DNA of 64,000 nt from Diaporthe sp. PMI_573 (Eukaryota; Ascomycota; Sordariomycetes; Diaporthales; Diaporthaceae): assembly GCA_021399435.1 (NCBI GenBank), contig JAJTUP010000061.1, positions 124,001-188,000 of the forward strand, in the 5' to 3' direction. Under the pieces are notes generated by a model. It searched no databases. It saw only the letters and a list, made by a program, of their open reading frames with translations, and was not told the origin of the DNA. Shown piece after piece: positions 31,741 through 42,739 of this stretch. Positions within the stretch are counted from its first letter, which is position 1. Each line of letters begins with the position of its first letter. A program made the position numbers and the translations under genes.

Positions 31741-33197
31741 AGGAGGCTTCCACTGAGATTAATTCGACTGCCTGGATCTATGACCTGTACTCCCTTGCTG
31801 TGTTAGAATGCTGCCTCGTGTTGAGAGGATGGGCTTTGTTCAAATTCTAGGGCTGTGGCGGCACAAGTGAACGGACCATTTGGTGGCATTATGGATGATG
31901 GCACCGGCGGGACTTGGGGTTGAGAACGCTCTTGCTCGTGTTGTTGTTGTTGTTGCTGCCGCTGCTGGAAAACATCAGAGGATTGTGAAGAGTGGATTTA
32001 CCGACAACTTTCAAAACGTGGGTCAACAAGCCACTTCTTCTATCTATAGGGCTAGACAAGACCCTTCTTTTGTAGGGCTCAACCCATTACAGTAGCGCCC
32101 TCGTTTGCTATGTCAAGTGCCCCTTTCCTATAAAAGGTTTTTCGATCGATTTTATTTGAATGGCCTCGCAGGATGTTCTGTTCCCCGGCTGATGTGTTGA
32201 ACATCAGGCCTCCCATAAATGTTGGATATTGCTATTTTACTGTACTCAATCCAATCTTATTCCATTGTACTTGAATGGTCTTTTCCATCACTGAGCTTCT
32301 TCCAGCCTGTTCAGCGGATCAGGGTCGCTTTCCTTTGTCTCCCCGTGCTCAGTGGGAACACTGAGAAATATCCTAGTTTTTAAATGTTCCTTAGAGTTCG
32401 CCGGAGAATTTGGCTGATCTATTACATCCTTATTAGCACATATGTTTAAGGTGGAAAGTACGAAACGTGATTATCTTACCCCCAAGCATGAGGAGTTGGC
32501 GAGCCTCTAGACTCCCTATAAATAAACGCTTTATATTAGTAATTAGGCCTAAAAACGGATTTAACATAGAATTACCCTTATTAATAGAGTTTAGAGGCAT
32601 AGCGAGACCCCTCAGTGTAAGCAGACCTGCAACATAAACGAGGATATGCATATTTTCTGGTATTGAAGTGTCAGATATTGCTAGATGGCAGCTTGAGTCT
32701 ATGGAAATTCTCATGGAGGGGATGTGGTTAATATAGCTTAATTCGGCAGCATTCAATCGGCCGACACTAACTAGGTGTAGTATATGGTTCCTATATCATT
32801 AGGCTGTTTCTTTGGACTTTTATAGAAAAGAAATACATCATTCTAAAGTACAGTATAAGAAAGTACACCTAACAACTTTTTTTAGGACAATTCGGGATCT
32901 TAGTACAGTCTACATTAGCCCACAGCCTGAAGACTTACTATAATAAGTGATACAGTACTGTACAGTACTATACATCAGCTTCCCGTTTGGAAATAATCTA
33001 CTGTACAGTAGTACAGGATCTTTATGCTATATATTGCGAACCCCGAAGTTCTAAAGTAAATATAGTTTATATTCTTATAAGGGAGAGAAGTACTTATTCA
33101 CTTTAACTTAGGTACAAAGATGTAAAAATACCACGCATAAGTAGTGTATGATCTGCATTTATTTCCAGAAACGGTGTAGCAGTAGCAGCTGCATATA
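31741..33197. other. AT-rich decayed DNA without genes
   Basis: There is a (GTT)n microsatellite near 31938. From about 32400 to 33190 the sequence is markedly AT-rich, with repeated CTGTACAGTA-type palindromes around 32955-33016. A minus frame 32433-32756 is open but has no recognisable domain. The composition fits heavily mutated transposon DNA. Confidence 0.45.
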
Positions 33198-33897
33198 AAT
33201 AATTAATATGTCCTGCTCCTTTTCCACGTCTCTGAAGGAATGCTTGATCCGATACTGTCTCTCCGGCGCCGTTTATGGGCTTCGGAGGGGGGGGGGTTGT
33301 CAGTATAAATATATGCGCGGTCTCTCACACAAGACTTACAAGACGAGGCGGTGTGTGCTTCCGGAATTTCTGCGACATCATTGTAGGCTGGGGGAGCCAA
33401 GACTTCGGCGCGAAGTTCTGCAGTGCAAATACGAGGAGTCTTGTATACGCGAGGTAAAACGCGTGCTTGCCTAAATGATCGTGTGCATGGTGACACTCAT
33501 CTCCACTCTCGCAAATATGTACCTCGATTGGGTGGAAATGCCTTTTGAGCACATTCCTCAATGTCGGCTGGTTTCTGCGTCGGGATCGATCTGGCGCGAC
33601 AAATTTCCAGATGGCCCTAACTGCGGGTGAAAAATACAGCATATCCTTGTGGAGCGTCTCGATGCTTGAAATACGCCGCTTTACTGTGCACACGCTTTGC
33701 TCTAGACTTCGTCGTTCTCCTTTGTCTGCAGACTGTTCATGCCGAGTCCTTAAAGCTTCTTTGGTTTAGGCTCCGGTAATGAGGGGTTGGCTGGAAAGAG
33801 TCGAAGCTCGTTAATAAAGCGGAATACATGGCCGCAAAGGCAAGGCTTGAAGTAATGAGAAGACCCAGCCTATGTAGAATCAAGGGACTGTGCAATC
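33198..33897. other. No supportable gene
   Basis: Overlapping minus-strand frames (33203-33496, 33325-33693) contain a CESGDECHHAHDH stretch, but no family is recognisable. A poly-G run of ten lies near 33287. Confidence 0.3.
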
Positions 33898-34401
33898 TTA
33901 GCTGGAGCTCGTCCCATGTAGTATTGACGTCTGTATGTCCTTGGTTCGAGATTTTTCATCAAGTTGATTGAGTGCTTTATGTCTCTGGTGGACCGAAGAT
34001 TTGCCTTTACCTAGAAAAATGACTGGGGTAAAATGTGGCTTATGTAGTTGGTGGCCTCTTTGGGGGAGGGGGGGTCTGTCAAGTAAATCCGGGATTTCAA
34101 GGAAATTGGCAGCTTTGATAATGTTGAACAATAAGCCCATGTTGGTTTCTAGAAACTTGTCCTCCCACCTCTTTATCTCCCTCCTCTTTTCACTGGCGGC
34201 TTTAAGCAGTTTGATCTTGGTGGAGTGTTGTTGACGGCGTAACTCGTTCTGAAGTTCGACTTTCTTGGTCTTCTTTGCAAACCTCTCGAACATCCAGGTT
34301 TCTCTGTTCCTCTGAAATGAGGGATGTTTGAGATTTTCCATCTCTCTGATCTCGTTGACAACCTTCTGAATCCCTTCCTCAATGTTGGTCTTCCGCACCA
34401 A
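33898..34401 (-). pseudogene. SKP1-like C-terminal fragment within a composite ORF
   Basis: Around 34190-34080 the minus strand reads EKRREIKRWEDKFLETNMG then LLFNIIKAANFLEIPDLLD. This closely follows the SKP1 segment (DxxWDxxFxxVDQxxLFEIILAANYLDIKxLLD) that binds F-box proteins in SCF ubiquitin ligases. Upstream the frame is Lys/Arg-rich and unlike the SKP1 BTB fold. Downstream it turns into unrelated His/Pro/Lys-rich residues. The start codon is not supported. It is interpreted as an exon fragment of a SKP1-like gene in foreign surroundings. Confidence 0.45.
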
Positions 34402-36013
34402 GAACTCTCTATACTGTTCCTTATCGAGTGGACTGACACATCATCCACGCCTCGGTCGTTCCTCCATCTGGCGGGACCGGATGATCCGTCTCTCCAGCTC
34501 AACCTCCACTTTGATGAAGAAGAACAGACCGCAACCTTTAAGATACGGGTCTCGCTTCACCCTAAGACCTTGGTGTTGCACCAGACGAAATGAGTTTCAA
34601 ATGCGGTTCCCATACATCAAGAGCAATAAATGTTTTATAGATGTCCCTGATATTCATGGCGGGGTTACCAAAGCAGCCTGCAGGAGAATGAAATCTCCAA
34701 CTTCTTGAACCTCGTTCTGTTTTGGGGGGCGCCCTTCTTTCCACCTCAGTCCTCGTTTGTCTTTCGGGTCCCCCGAGTGTGGTCGTGTGGTCGGGCCTGC
34801 TGGCCAGGCAGCGACTATTGCAATCTTTTGACGGATTTTCCGATGACTCACTGCTACACGTGCATTTACCAGCCCGCCATGAATCTCGCTGCCGGCCTCA
34901 TCCTACATGTTCCCGTTTACGTAGGAACACCGTCCTCCCCAGAGTCACTCCTGAATCAATCACGTCGCAACCGAGAAGTCGCAAAAGCTCTACCAAGCAC
35001 GTTCAACCTGGGCAAGATTATCTGCCTCAATGAACCCGATATACTTGTAATACCCTGCCTCGCTGATGTATGAAGAATGCTGGTATGGGTTGTGTTCAAG
35101 CATATGGGGGCCCAATACTGCCTGATTGCTCCTTAAAATAGGCGTGTCGCCAATTTGAAACGGCTCTTGGGGTGGCAACAAAAAGAATTGGGATTAAAAG
35201 TGGATTCTGCCACAGCAGGAATTGAACCCACAGCCTTTTCTATAGATTAGGTCTATTTGAATACTATTTAACTATTTAACTATAAGGCACCAGTAGGATG
35301 ACAAGCCGGAGAATCAGAATTGCATTCCAGCTGCATTGCAGACCGGCGGCTGGAGGCGGATGGCACATCCAAATGCTTGCACCTCAGTACATACGGGTTA
35401 CATAGTCTACTTTTCCATAAGCCATAGTTAGAATTCTTGATATCTTGTTTTTCCACCTTGAGCTGCATTTCTGTTCTTCTCACTCCTAGTCGCTGACTTG
35501 CCAGAACCGCTCTCAATCCGGATAGGCCAGATTTGGTCAGCGAGGCACCAAAAAATGAGGTTCTTCGCTACTCTACTGTGTGCAAAATTGGCTGTGAAGG
35601 ATGATCACCTTTGATAGCGAATATAAACGAGGTGCTTTTTAAAGGTACTATGTATAATTCGCAGACAACACAAAGACACTTGTCTAGGGTGAGGCGCATG
35701 TGCCATATTGTTATTTTTAGACACAATGTCTGGCACACGGGATGTCTCTATTCCCGAACTAAGAAATAGGTTTCAAATCAAAGAGACAAGTATAAAAATG
35801 TAGAATCCAAAGAGTAAGCGTATCACCTATATAAACACACTGGGCGCCGGCAACTTTGTCCTACTAAAGCCTTGCAAATGAAGACACGCTATAGTATGAT
35901 AATATTGTATAAGTTAATTTATGTCGGAAGTCTCTGGGGAAGATTGATGGGCATAAGGATTGCATGAGGGCAGATCAGGATCTGAACATTCTGTGCTATG
36001 TTGCGATGCCTAA
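34402..36013. other. No confident gene; tRNA-like relic near 35208-35289
   Basis: Open frames at 34705-35073 (+) and 34562-34851 (-) have no family match. A tRNA-like T-arm and partial acceptor stem are discussed separately. AT content rises from about 35560 to 35990. Confidence 0.3.
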
Positions 36014-36364
36014 CTACATTGTGATTCCAGTGCGTCTAGCCACCCATCTTATAACCTGACCTGCCCATCCCTCATCGTCGTCGTCCGAAATATCCACCTG
36101 ATTGTCGTCATGGTGGTCGCACCGAACACCGTGCGACTGCCAGACACACTCGGCACAAGCACCCCCCTGGTAGCCATCGAGGGCCACACAAGCCTCGAAT
36201 CGGCGGCTCACGTCCGCACGATCGCACTTCTGGGAGCACTTCCCAACAGGATTGCCACGAGACTGGACAATCACCGCGCGAGAGGTGGAGATGTTCAACC
36301 AGCGCCCGCCGTTGAACTCGTCAACCGACATCCCTCCGAAATGGGGCTGAATCTGACCAGCCAT
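36014..36364 (-). CDS. Small Cys-rich protein, DUF3716-like
   Basis: Starting from ATG 36364 the product is 116 residues. The centre reads GKCSQKCDRADVSRRFEACV, then GYQGGACAECVWQSHGVRC. This is the CxxC...C...GGACxxCxxxxxxxRC arrangement of the fungal DUF3716 family, probably a small zinc-binding module. It is followed by an acidic stretch DISDDDDEGW. DUF3716 proteins are lineage-specific in ascomycetes and their function is unknown. The ATG sits in a normal context. Upstream is a GT-rich and purine-rich stretch (36433-36510) that could be promoter. Confidence 0.6.
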   Translation of the reverse strand: MAGQIQPHFGGMSVDEFNGGRWLNISTSRAVIVQSRGNPVGKCSQKCDRADVSRRFEACVALDGYQGGACAECVWQSHGVRCDHHDDNQVDISDDDDEGWAGQVIRWVARRTGITM

Positions 36365-37968
36365 CGTACGAGAAGTGCTTGATTTTGGTTTGAAAGTTTT
36401 TGATTGATTGATCGTACGACAACACACCCAAGATGTGTGTGTGTGTGGATGTGTGTGGGATGTCGTACGATGAAGAGGGAAGAGGAAGAAGAGGCAGAAG
36501 AGGGAGGAAAGTGAAGTTATTTATACTGGTGGGCGAAGGGCCAAGTGGCCTGTGCGCGAAGCCACCTTCCTGGGGAAGAATCAGTCACTCGCACGAAGTG
36601 ACTCACACAGATGGGTTTCATATGTTCTTTCCTTCCGTACGGTCGTTTCTCGCAGGCAAGAAAGTGGGTTGAAAAGTGGCTCGAAAAGCCAAGGGAAAAA
36701 GCGTGGTGAAAAGTGTGGTGAAAAGTGTGCTGGCTGGATGGCATCACCACGCACGAAGCAGTCCATTGACACCACACTTACAAAAAGGGACGCAGCACAA
36801 CCTGCGAAAGGCCAAGAGAAAAGCTTCTCTATTCGAGGAAGGACACGTACGAGCAATTCAACTTGCTCACAGAAGATTGGGGACATTGTGCGGTCACAAA
36901 ACAAAAGACCCCCAGTGTTGGAATAGCACTGGGGTTCCGACATACAATGTGGAATTCCATTTATCTTTTTATATTGCAATATGAGGTGTGTCCCAGAATC
37001 TAATTATGTTAATCTTACATCGTTGAGTGTCTATTTTACTACTTTTTTGTAAACAAGGATTCTTAAATTAGGAAATGGAGCAGTGGCAGTGTACAGATGG
37101 AAAGGTCCTTGATAAAGAATTTAATTCAAAGTTGTTTTTCTTATTTGATTCCTTATTTTTAACCCCAGAAACCCGGTAACCTACTCAAGAAGTGGAACGA
37201 CTAGATCCGACAATCGAATGGTGTTGTTAGAACCATCATCGCATTTGATACACGATATTTATTGGCACATCCCAGCTCCCCGGGGCCCATCTAGAATCAT
37301 CCCCAACCAAGCCCACAAAGCCGGAATCCTCATTAACAAGTGGTCACAGAGTCAGCAAGGCTTCACCAATATATCTGTCTCCAATCCCAACTATCCGATT
37401 GACTCATCCCAGTAATTAACTACAGCTGAGCAGAGATGGTGTAACACATCAGTTGACTGAGAGCAGGTTGGCGGCCCTGAATGTTATCCCGTCCGTCGAC
37501 AGTACATTCGGGGAGCTCGTCTGGCGAGTACATCCAGCAGGACGCGAGCGTAGACGTGCCGTTCATCGCTTGCGCGACTCCAAAATGCGTGCAACCCATT
37601 CCTCCTCTTTGTTAGCGAAAGCTCTCTAGTGGTTGATGCTGTTCTCGTTTGAGACGAAGATATAGTCGTCAATTAAGCATTTGCAGCTATGTACTAACAT
37701 TAGTTGGGCTAGAGTGTTGCATCAGCTGGCTTATCGCAATGATACCTTTAACATAGTCTCGGCAGCCTTTAATTCCAAACCCTTTTTGATACTTGGCTTT
37801 GGAGTGGAGAAAACAAAAGCACAGTGCTATATGTCTAACCCCGAGCAAGTCGACAGGCATTGCCCGCGGTGCGGAACCTTACTACAAACCAGCTTTAAGT
37901 ATATTCTTGCATCTTCTGTAGCCGGATGAAGTATTGCTTTCAAAATGACAGTCGTTCTAAATGATGTT
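36365..37968. other. No confident gene
   Basis: 36433-36470 is a GT-rich microsatellite-like tract. 36660-36735 contains repeated AAAAGTGTGGTG-type units. 37056-37092 matches the short repeat at 3285-3320. No coding signal stands out; the small frame at 37681-37929 has a CPRCG motif but no other support. Confidence 0.35.
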
Positions 37969-39301
37969 CTACATGACTACATCCCAGAAACCGTTTCTAG
38001 TGTCTCGATTTATCCCCAATCGCGAAATAAGACAATCGAGCCGGTAGTTTGCCTCCGTAGTGGCAGCCATCGGGCGCACGTAGGGGTGGTTATTTGACTC
38101 GTGGCTCGTGTAGGTCTCGCTCCTGCTGCCTCTATCCCACCCAGCCGGCTCATATGGTACGCGCTGCTTGATGTAAAGCGGCACTTGTGCACTCGCGCCC
38201 TCCGGGGGCAGCACGGGCTTAGGCTGAGAAGCGGATCTGAGGACGCCCTCGCATTCAAACTGAAACCTGCCTGCTTGCTGCATCTGTGTGGCCCAGTCTT
38301 CCACGTCTTCGTGAAGCAAATCAGAATCCGGCACGACGACGGCCGGGTCTAGATCAAAAGACACCAAAAGCTTTTCCTGATGCCCCAGCTCATCTGCCAT
38401 AACGCCAGATTGGAAGAGTACCCGGAGCTCCGAGACGTGGTTGCCTAGGCGGACTGTGCTGATGGTGGCGAGGGAGGCAAGATAGGCTGCATATTGAGGG
38501 TGACTATTCAGATTGATCTCGGAAACAACAGTAACGGCTCCTTCGCCGAAGTAGTCGCAGTGTAGGATTGCCTCGGTGTGTATGCGTACTGCGCACAATT
38601 GGAAGCTGAAGATGATTGCGTTTTGTTCAGCACTGTAACAAACGTTGAGTCCCGATATGTGCTGGCTTATGTCGAAGCCGGTCAAGGTCAAGCTATGATC
38701 TCCTGCCGCAAGACTTTTGAGAAGTGCGCTCTCTCGACTGGTGCTGTCCAAGGATAACTCGCAAAACAAATTGGCGTCTGTGGCGACTTTCTCTGTCTCT
38801 CTTCTCTTCTCCCCATCTGTCTTCTCTTCTTTCTCCCTTTTATCCAGGTCGTCCTGTATTTTCAAGCAACCATAGGTCTGGATTGTTGAAAGCCTTGGCG
38901 GTAGGGTTGCCGTTTCTTGCACATCCTGCTGCAAAATGTCCCCATTATACCTAATCTGCAGATCTGCAGACTGGGGGCACCAGCGACGATTCCCCACCCC
39001 ATAAGTCGATCTTTCGAAGATCCAATTCTTTGTGTCCGAATAATCATCCGGGTCCTGAAGTGCTAGATAGTGCAAATTCATTAGTGTCGTGAATTTCCTC
39101 GAATGTGTGATTAAGAAGAAGATGGTAACCCTATGTTAGCATACCTTGGACGTCCAAGCCTGCAAACTTGTCCCAATATTCACAAGGAAAGCGACCCCCG
39201 GTCAGCGTTTGAGAACAGTGTGCCAGTCTGTTTGGCGCATCATCTAACGGAATGTCAAATCCATTGGGCTGTGCTGAGAATGAGAATGTAATGTCGTCCA
39301 T
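37969..39301 (-). CDS. Two-exon orphan protein of about 416 residues
   Basis: Exon 1 is 39301-39145 (ATG start, GTATGC donor) and exon 2 is 39062-37969. The 82 bp intron has a CTAATG branch-like site and a TAG acceptor, and the phases agree. Exon 1 encodes MDDITFSFSAQPNGFDIPLD. Exon 2 contains a charged insert (DDLDKREKEEKTDGEKRRE), a hydrophobic beta-rich core (YSAEQNAIIFSFQLCAVRIH) and ends RLGINRDTRNGFWDVVM. I do not recognise any domain. No signal peptide or membrane helix is seen. The long uninterrupted exon and clean intron argue for an intact gene. Confidence 0.65.
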
Positions 39302-42300
39302 GTTTTATAGTTTGGTGAGGTGAATAACAGGCTAGGCGCGAGTTAGTTTGGGAAAGAAATTAAACGGATTTATGTGGGGCATAACGGCTTCTTTTAGTAG
39401 CTGTTGGAATAGCACTCTGTTGGATCGCACGTAGTCCCATTGGTTGGGCAGGCTGACTAAGCCAGGGGCATAGCCGAGGAGGAATGTCCTCTTCCTCGTA
39501 CGAAACGCCCCCGCTTCCTCCATAGTTAGCGAATACATGCAATTACCAACCGAAGAACCAGACCCCTACGTACGTACGTACTATCGCCATATGGCAAAGG
39601 CCATTCAACAATAACAATAGTATTGCTCGAGGGAACGCTTTCGATAATCTTGAATATGTGCAGGTGTTCGTCATTTCAGTATGCAGGCTTGTCCAAGTCT
39701 CCCGGCTTTCCGCTTTTTCCGGTCACAGTAGCCCAATTGGTGTAAGTCCAGTCTACCTATGAACTGGTCCTCCCCAGAGGGCACCGATGGACTGACAGCC
39801 TTGATGGAGCTGGTGTTGCCATTTCTTATCACGAATAGATCCCAGCAATCTTTTCCTCCAGAAGGAACTTCAGGAATGGCGAAGGACCAGCGTACTAGAA
39901 AAACCAGAAGAAGATTAGCAGACTAGCCTATATGGTGGTAGCGAGATATGGAAATGGCTAATATATACCCTGACCTGACCCTTCAGGTACGTCGGAAATC
40001 CTCTTTGTAGTAACCGCAGATGACCTAGCTTTCAGGTCGAGGACAAGAATGTGTTGATGTGAAGAAGTGGCTGTGGATGAGTATGTAGTTGTTCGTGACA
40101 TGCTGTTGGCGAATCTGCCACCACTAATTGAGTGTAGCCAATGTATGAAATGATGATTGAGTGTGCAGGCTCTGAAATGAGGTCAATTTTGAGGGATGCT
40201 GAGGTGGAGACAGGGTGGGGAAAGACTGGTCTTTATTCTTCAGTGTGTCGCCAGGCAAAAGGAAGGGCGATTTTCCCGTTGGTGCCTTGCATGTATACGG
40301 AGGTGCCTGTAATAAGTCATTTTCGGCTGCACTCATCCAGGCTGCACTTACTTCTTACGTCAAGCCCCCCTTAAGTAGTTTGTACTAACAAGTACTAAAT
40401 ACTAGCTGATATCATCTATTTTGGCTAAGTAGCCTTTTGCCGAGACTGTTGGCGAAAGAGACTTATCAGAGAAAGGTTCCTGACTAACAGAAATTACAAA
40501 TTGAGGGGCAGCGCTTAGTAGTTTCCAAGGCAACAGATGCAGCCCCCCCTGTCTCTTTGAAAAAGACTTTTTACAGCGACGTCTGTACCTTGTTAACATC
40601 AATCAGGAGCCCAGATTCCACCCTTGTCACATGGTTGTGATGCTGGGGGCGAGACCAGATTCGTGGCCCCAGCTGAGCCATCAGCTTCCGGATTCCATCT
40701 TGGATTGGCTTTGTAGATTTCATCACTTCCGCCCCTACTGGAGCAAATGTCCTCGCAAGCAAGCCATGCTAGATGAGCTCTATAATTGGATGTCAGAATC
40801 GGTAAGACGTCTGACCACCTTAGCGGCGAAAATATGGTCACGCGGGAAAATACGCCTTGTGGTACCTGCGGAGCCTTCCCCTTACGATGGCAGGGCGGAC
40901 GCGACAAAGAGTGGCGTGGAGGTCAGCAGAGGGAAGACGTGATATGTCGGGAAAAGAAATATCTCCCCCACGTTTATGCACGTAAAGTCTGGCGACGATA
41001 CCTTTGTCGTTCCGAAGTGGTTGGCGATCCATATTAAATGGCATGCTGTAACATGTAACACTAAACATCTGTTGGCCGATAGATATACAAAGCGTTCAAT
41101 AAGGGAAATTCATTGAGGCCAAACGAAGAAGGACCGGCTCCGGCGACCGTTTCTGTGTGGAGAGCTCGGACGATGGACAAAGAGTACAACTCTGATGGAG
41201 ACGGACGTGCTAACCAACACACCGCCTTCCTCCGTTATAGCTGCAGAGTGAGGTAACTACAATAGTGGTAACACCATCATGTGAAAACGTTTATTAAGGT
41301 CTTCGTTGGTTCGGATGATTAACGGAATCCAGTGATATCCCGAAGTGGGCCGATTGATGAAAAGATTTAGGACGTCGGCTCTTAACAACTACTCCCTATG
41401 GGGAGTACCGATATTATTGCGGAACCCGCGCTAAAATCTTGGAAAAGAATTACAGCAGATGCTCTATAGGTTGGCGCCAGGGCCTGTCGAGGATGTATAT
41501 CATATCCCGCCTGAGATGTGCCCCGTCATTGCTGAAGAGGCTTTGCGGCAGTGTGACCCCCAAGACGGTGTTAGGGATAATATCGTCTTGTCGCCCGAGA
41601 CGTGCTTGCTGTAGCTGGAGACTCTGCTCTGTGATCTTGGACATAATGGGAAGAGATACACTAGTTACTGGGAGCAAAGCCCTGGCGGCTCATTATAAAC
41701 GTGATATTACCTCGTTTGCAGCTTTCGAGGCCATGTTGTAAGTTTGCAAAGGCTAGGGTAAAGATGAATGGGATCTAGGGGGTGTCAAGCTTCTCTAGCC
41801 AAATGCTCGGCCGAACAAGGCTTCAATGCCTTGGTGCCTAGGACAAGTGTGTGGTGCTAGATACGTCGGCTCGAGGCCGGCGAGAACATAAGACTCGACG
41901 ACTTTGAGACGGTTAAGTTTAGGAAGCGGGACGGCAGACGAGGTGTCACTGAATCGAGGCAAGAAAGACAGACACGATGACAAACTAGGATTTGAGGGCT
42001 TTGAAGAATTCGAAGTCAAAGGGGCTGAGGAAAGGTGGTGGTTTGGAGATGGAGGTGGAGACGGAGGGGCGTTTGTAATCACAGTACATACAGCGATAGG
42101 GGCAGGCGGGAAACCACCGCCTGGGGCGGAAGGAGCTGGCGTTTGGGTATCCCTTCTGGGCGATCTTTGAAATCGTCGTGCCATTTTTGATTTGGGTGCA
42201 AATTCTAGGCAATGTTAATCACTGTATAGCCTTGGATTGTAGATCTCCAGAAGCACGAAACCGGTATGGGGATGACGAGGACGAGAGCAAAGGAGATGAG

Positions 42301-42623
42301 GAAGGTGATGATGACGAGAATGATGAGGGCTAGGACGATGATGATGAGGAGAATGGTAACGATGGCTTATTTTGCTGGATTGGAATGGAATGCAGCAGGC
42401 TACAGCTATTCTGGTCCCCTTTACAGGACCGTATGGATCATCACATGCTTGCGTGACCACCTGGTAAGCGTACGGGTTGTCATTGGCGAAGGCAGCAATT
42501 ACGAAAAACAAGTGTGACAACAGACAGCAGCCTCCCCAAGGATAGGCAGCTACCATAGCCTCCCACCGACCAACTTCAAACCAAACCATATCAGACCTCG
42601 GAAGCCCCTGTAATCCCATATTG
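39302..42623. other. Gene-poor interval with weak ORFs
   Basis: A 68-codon minus ORF (39332-39538, ATG start) and a 70-codon minus ORF (40124-40336, ATG start) are possible but unsupported. A GTAC-tandem tract lies at 39567-39581. Minus 41450-41677 (MSKITEQSLQLQQARLGRQD) is protein-like without a family. Minus 41795-42184 (ATG, 129 codons) is Pro/Ser-rich and ends with SYVLAGLEPTYLAPHTC; I cannot name it. A GAT/GAG-rich purine tract spans about 42268-42360. Confidence 0.3.
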
Positions 42624-42729
42624 GCGACGGTAGAGTAGTGGTTAACTCGCCTCCCTCCCACTTGAGATAACCCCGGTTCTAGCTGCAAAGGGCCAGGAGG
42701 AGACTCGGGTTCAAACCCCGGCCGTCGCA
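42624..42729 (+). tRNA. tRNA-Gly (CCC) with intron
   Basis: Acceptor stem GCGACGG pairs perfectly with CCGTCGC and is followed by discriminator A. The D arm is GAGT-loop-ACTC with GG in the loop. The anticodon stem is CCTCC paired with GGAGG, the anticodon is CCC preceded by T33, and the T arm is TCGGG-TTCAAAC-CCCGG. The extra ~35 bases between anticodon and the 3' stem strand form an intron in the canonical 37/38 region. It contains a GGG that can pair with the anticodon, as in other intron-bearing fungal tRNAs. A and B boxes are present. Confidence 0.8.
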
Positions 42730-42734
42730 ATCTC

Positions 42735-42739
42735 TTTTT
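42735..42739 (+). terminator. RNA polymerase III terminator
   Basis: A TTTTT run five bases after the tRNA 3' end, in the expected position and strand. Confidence 0.7.
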
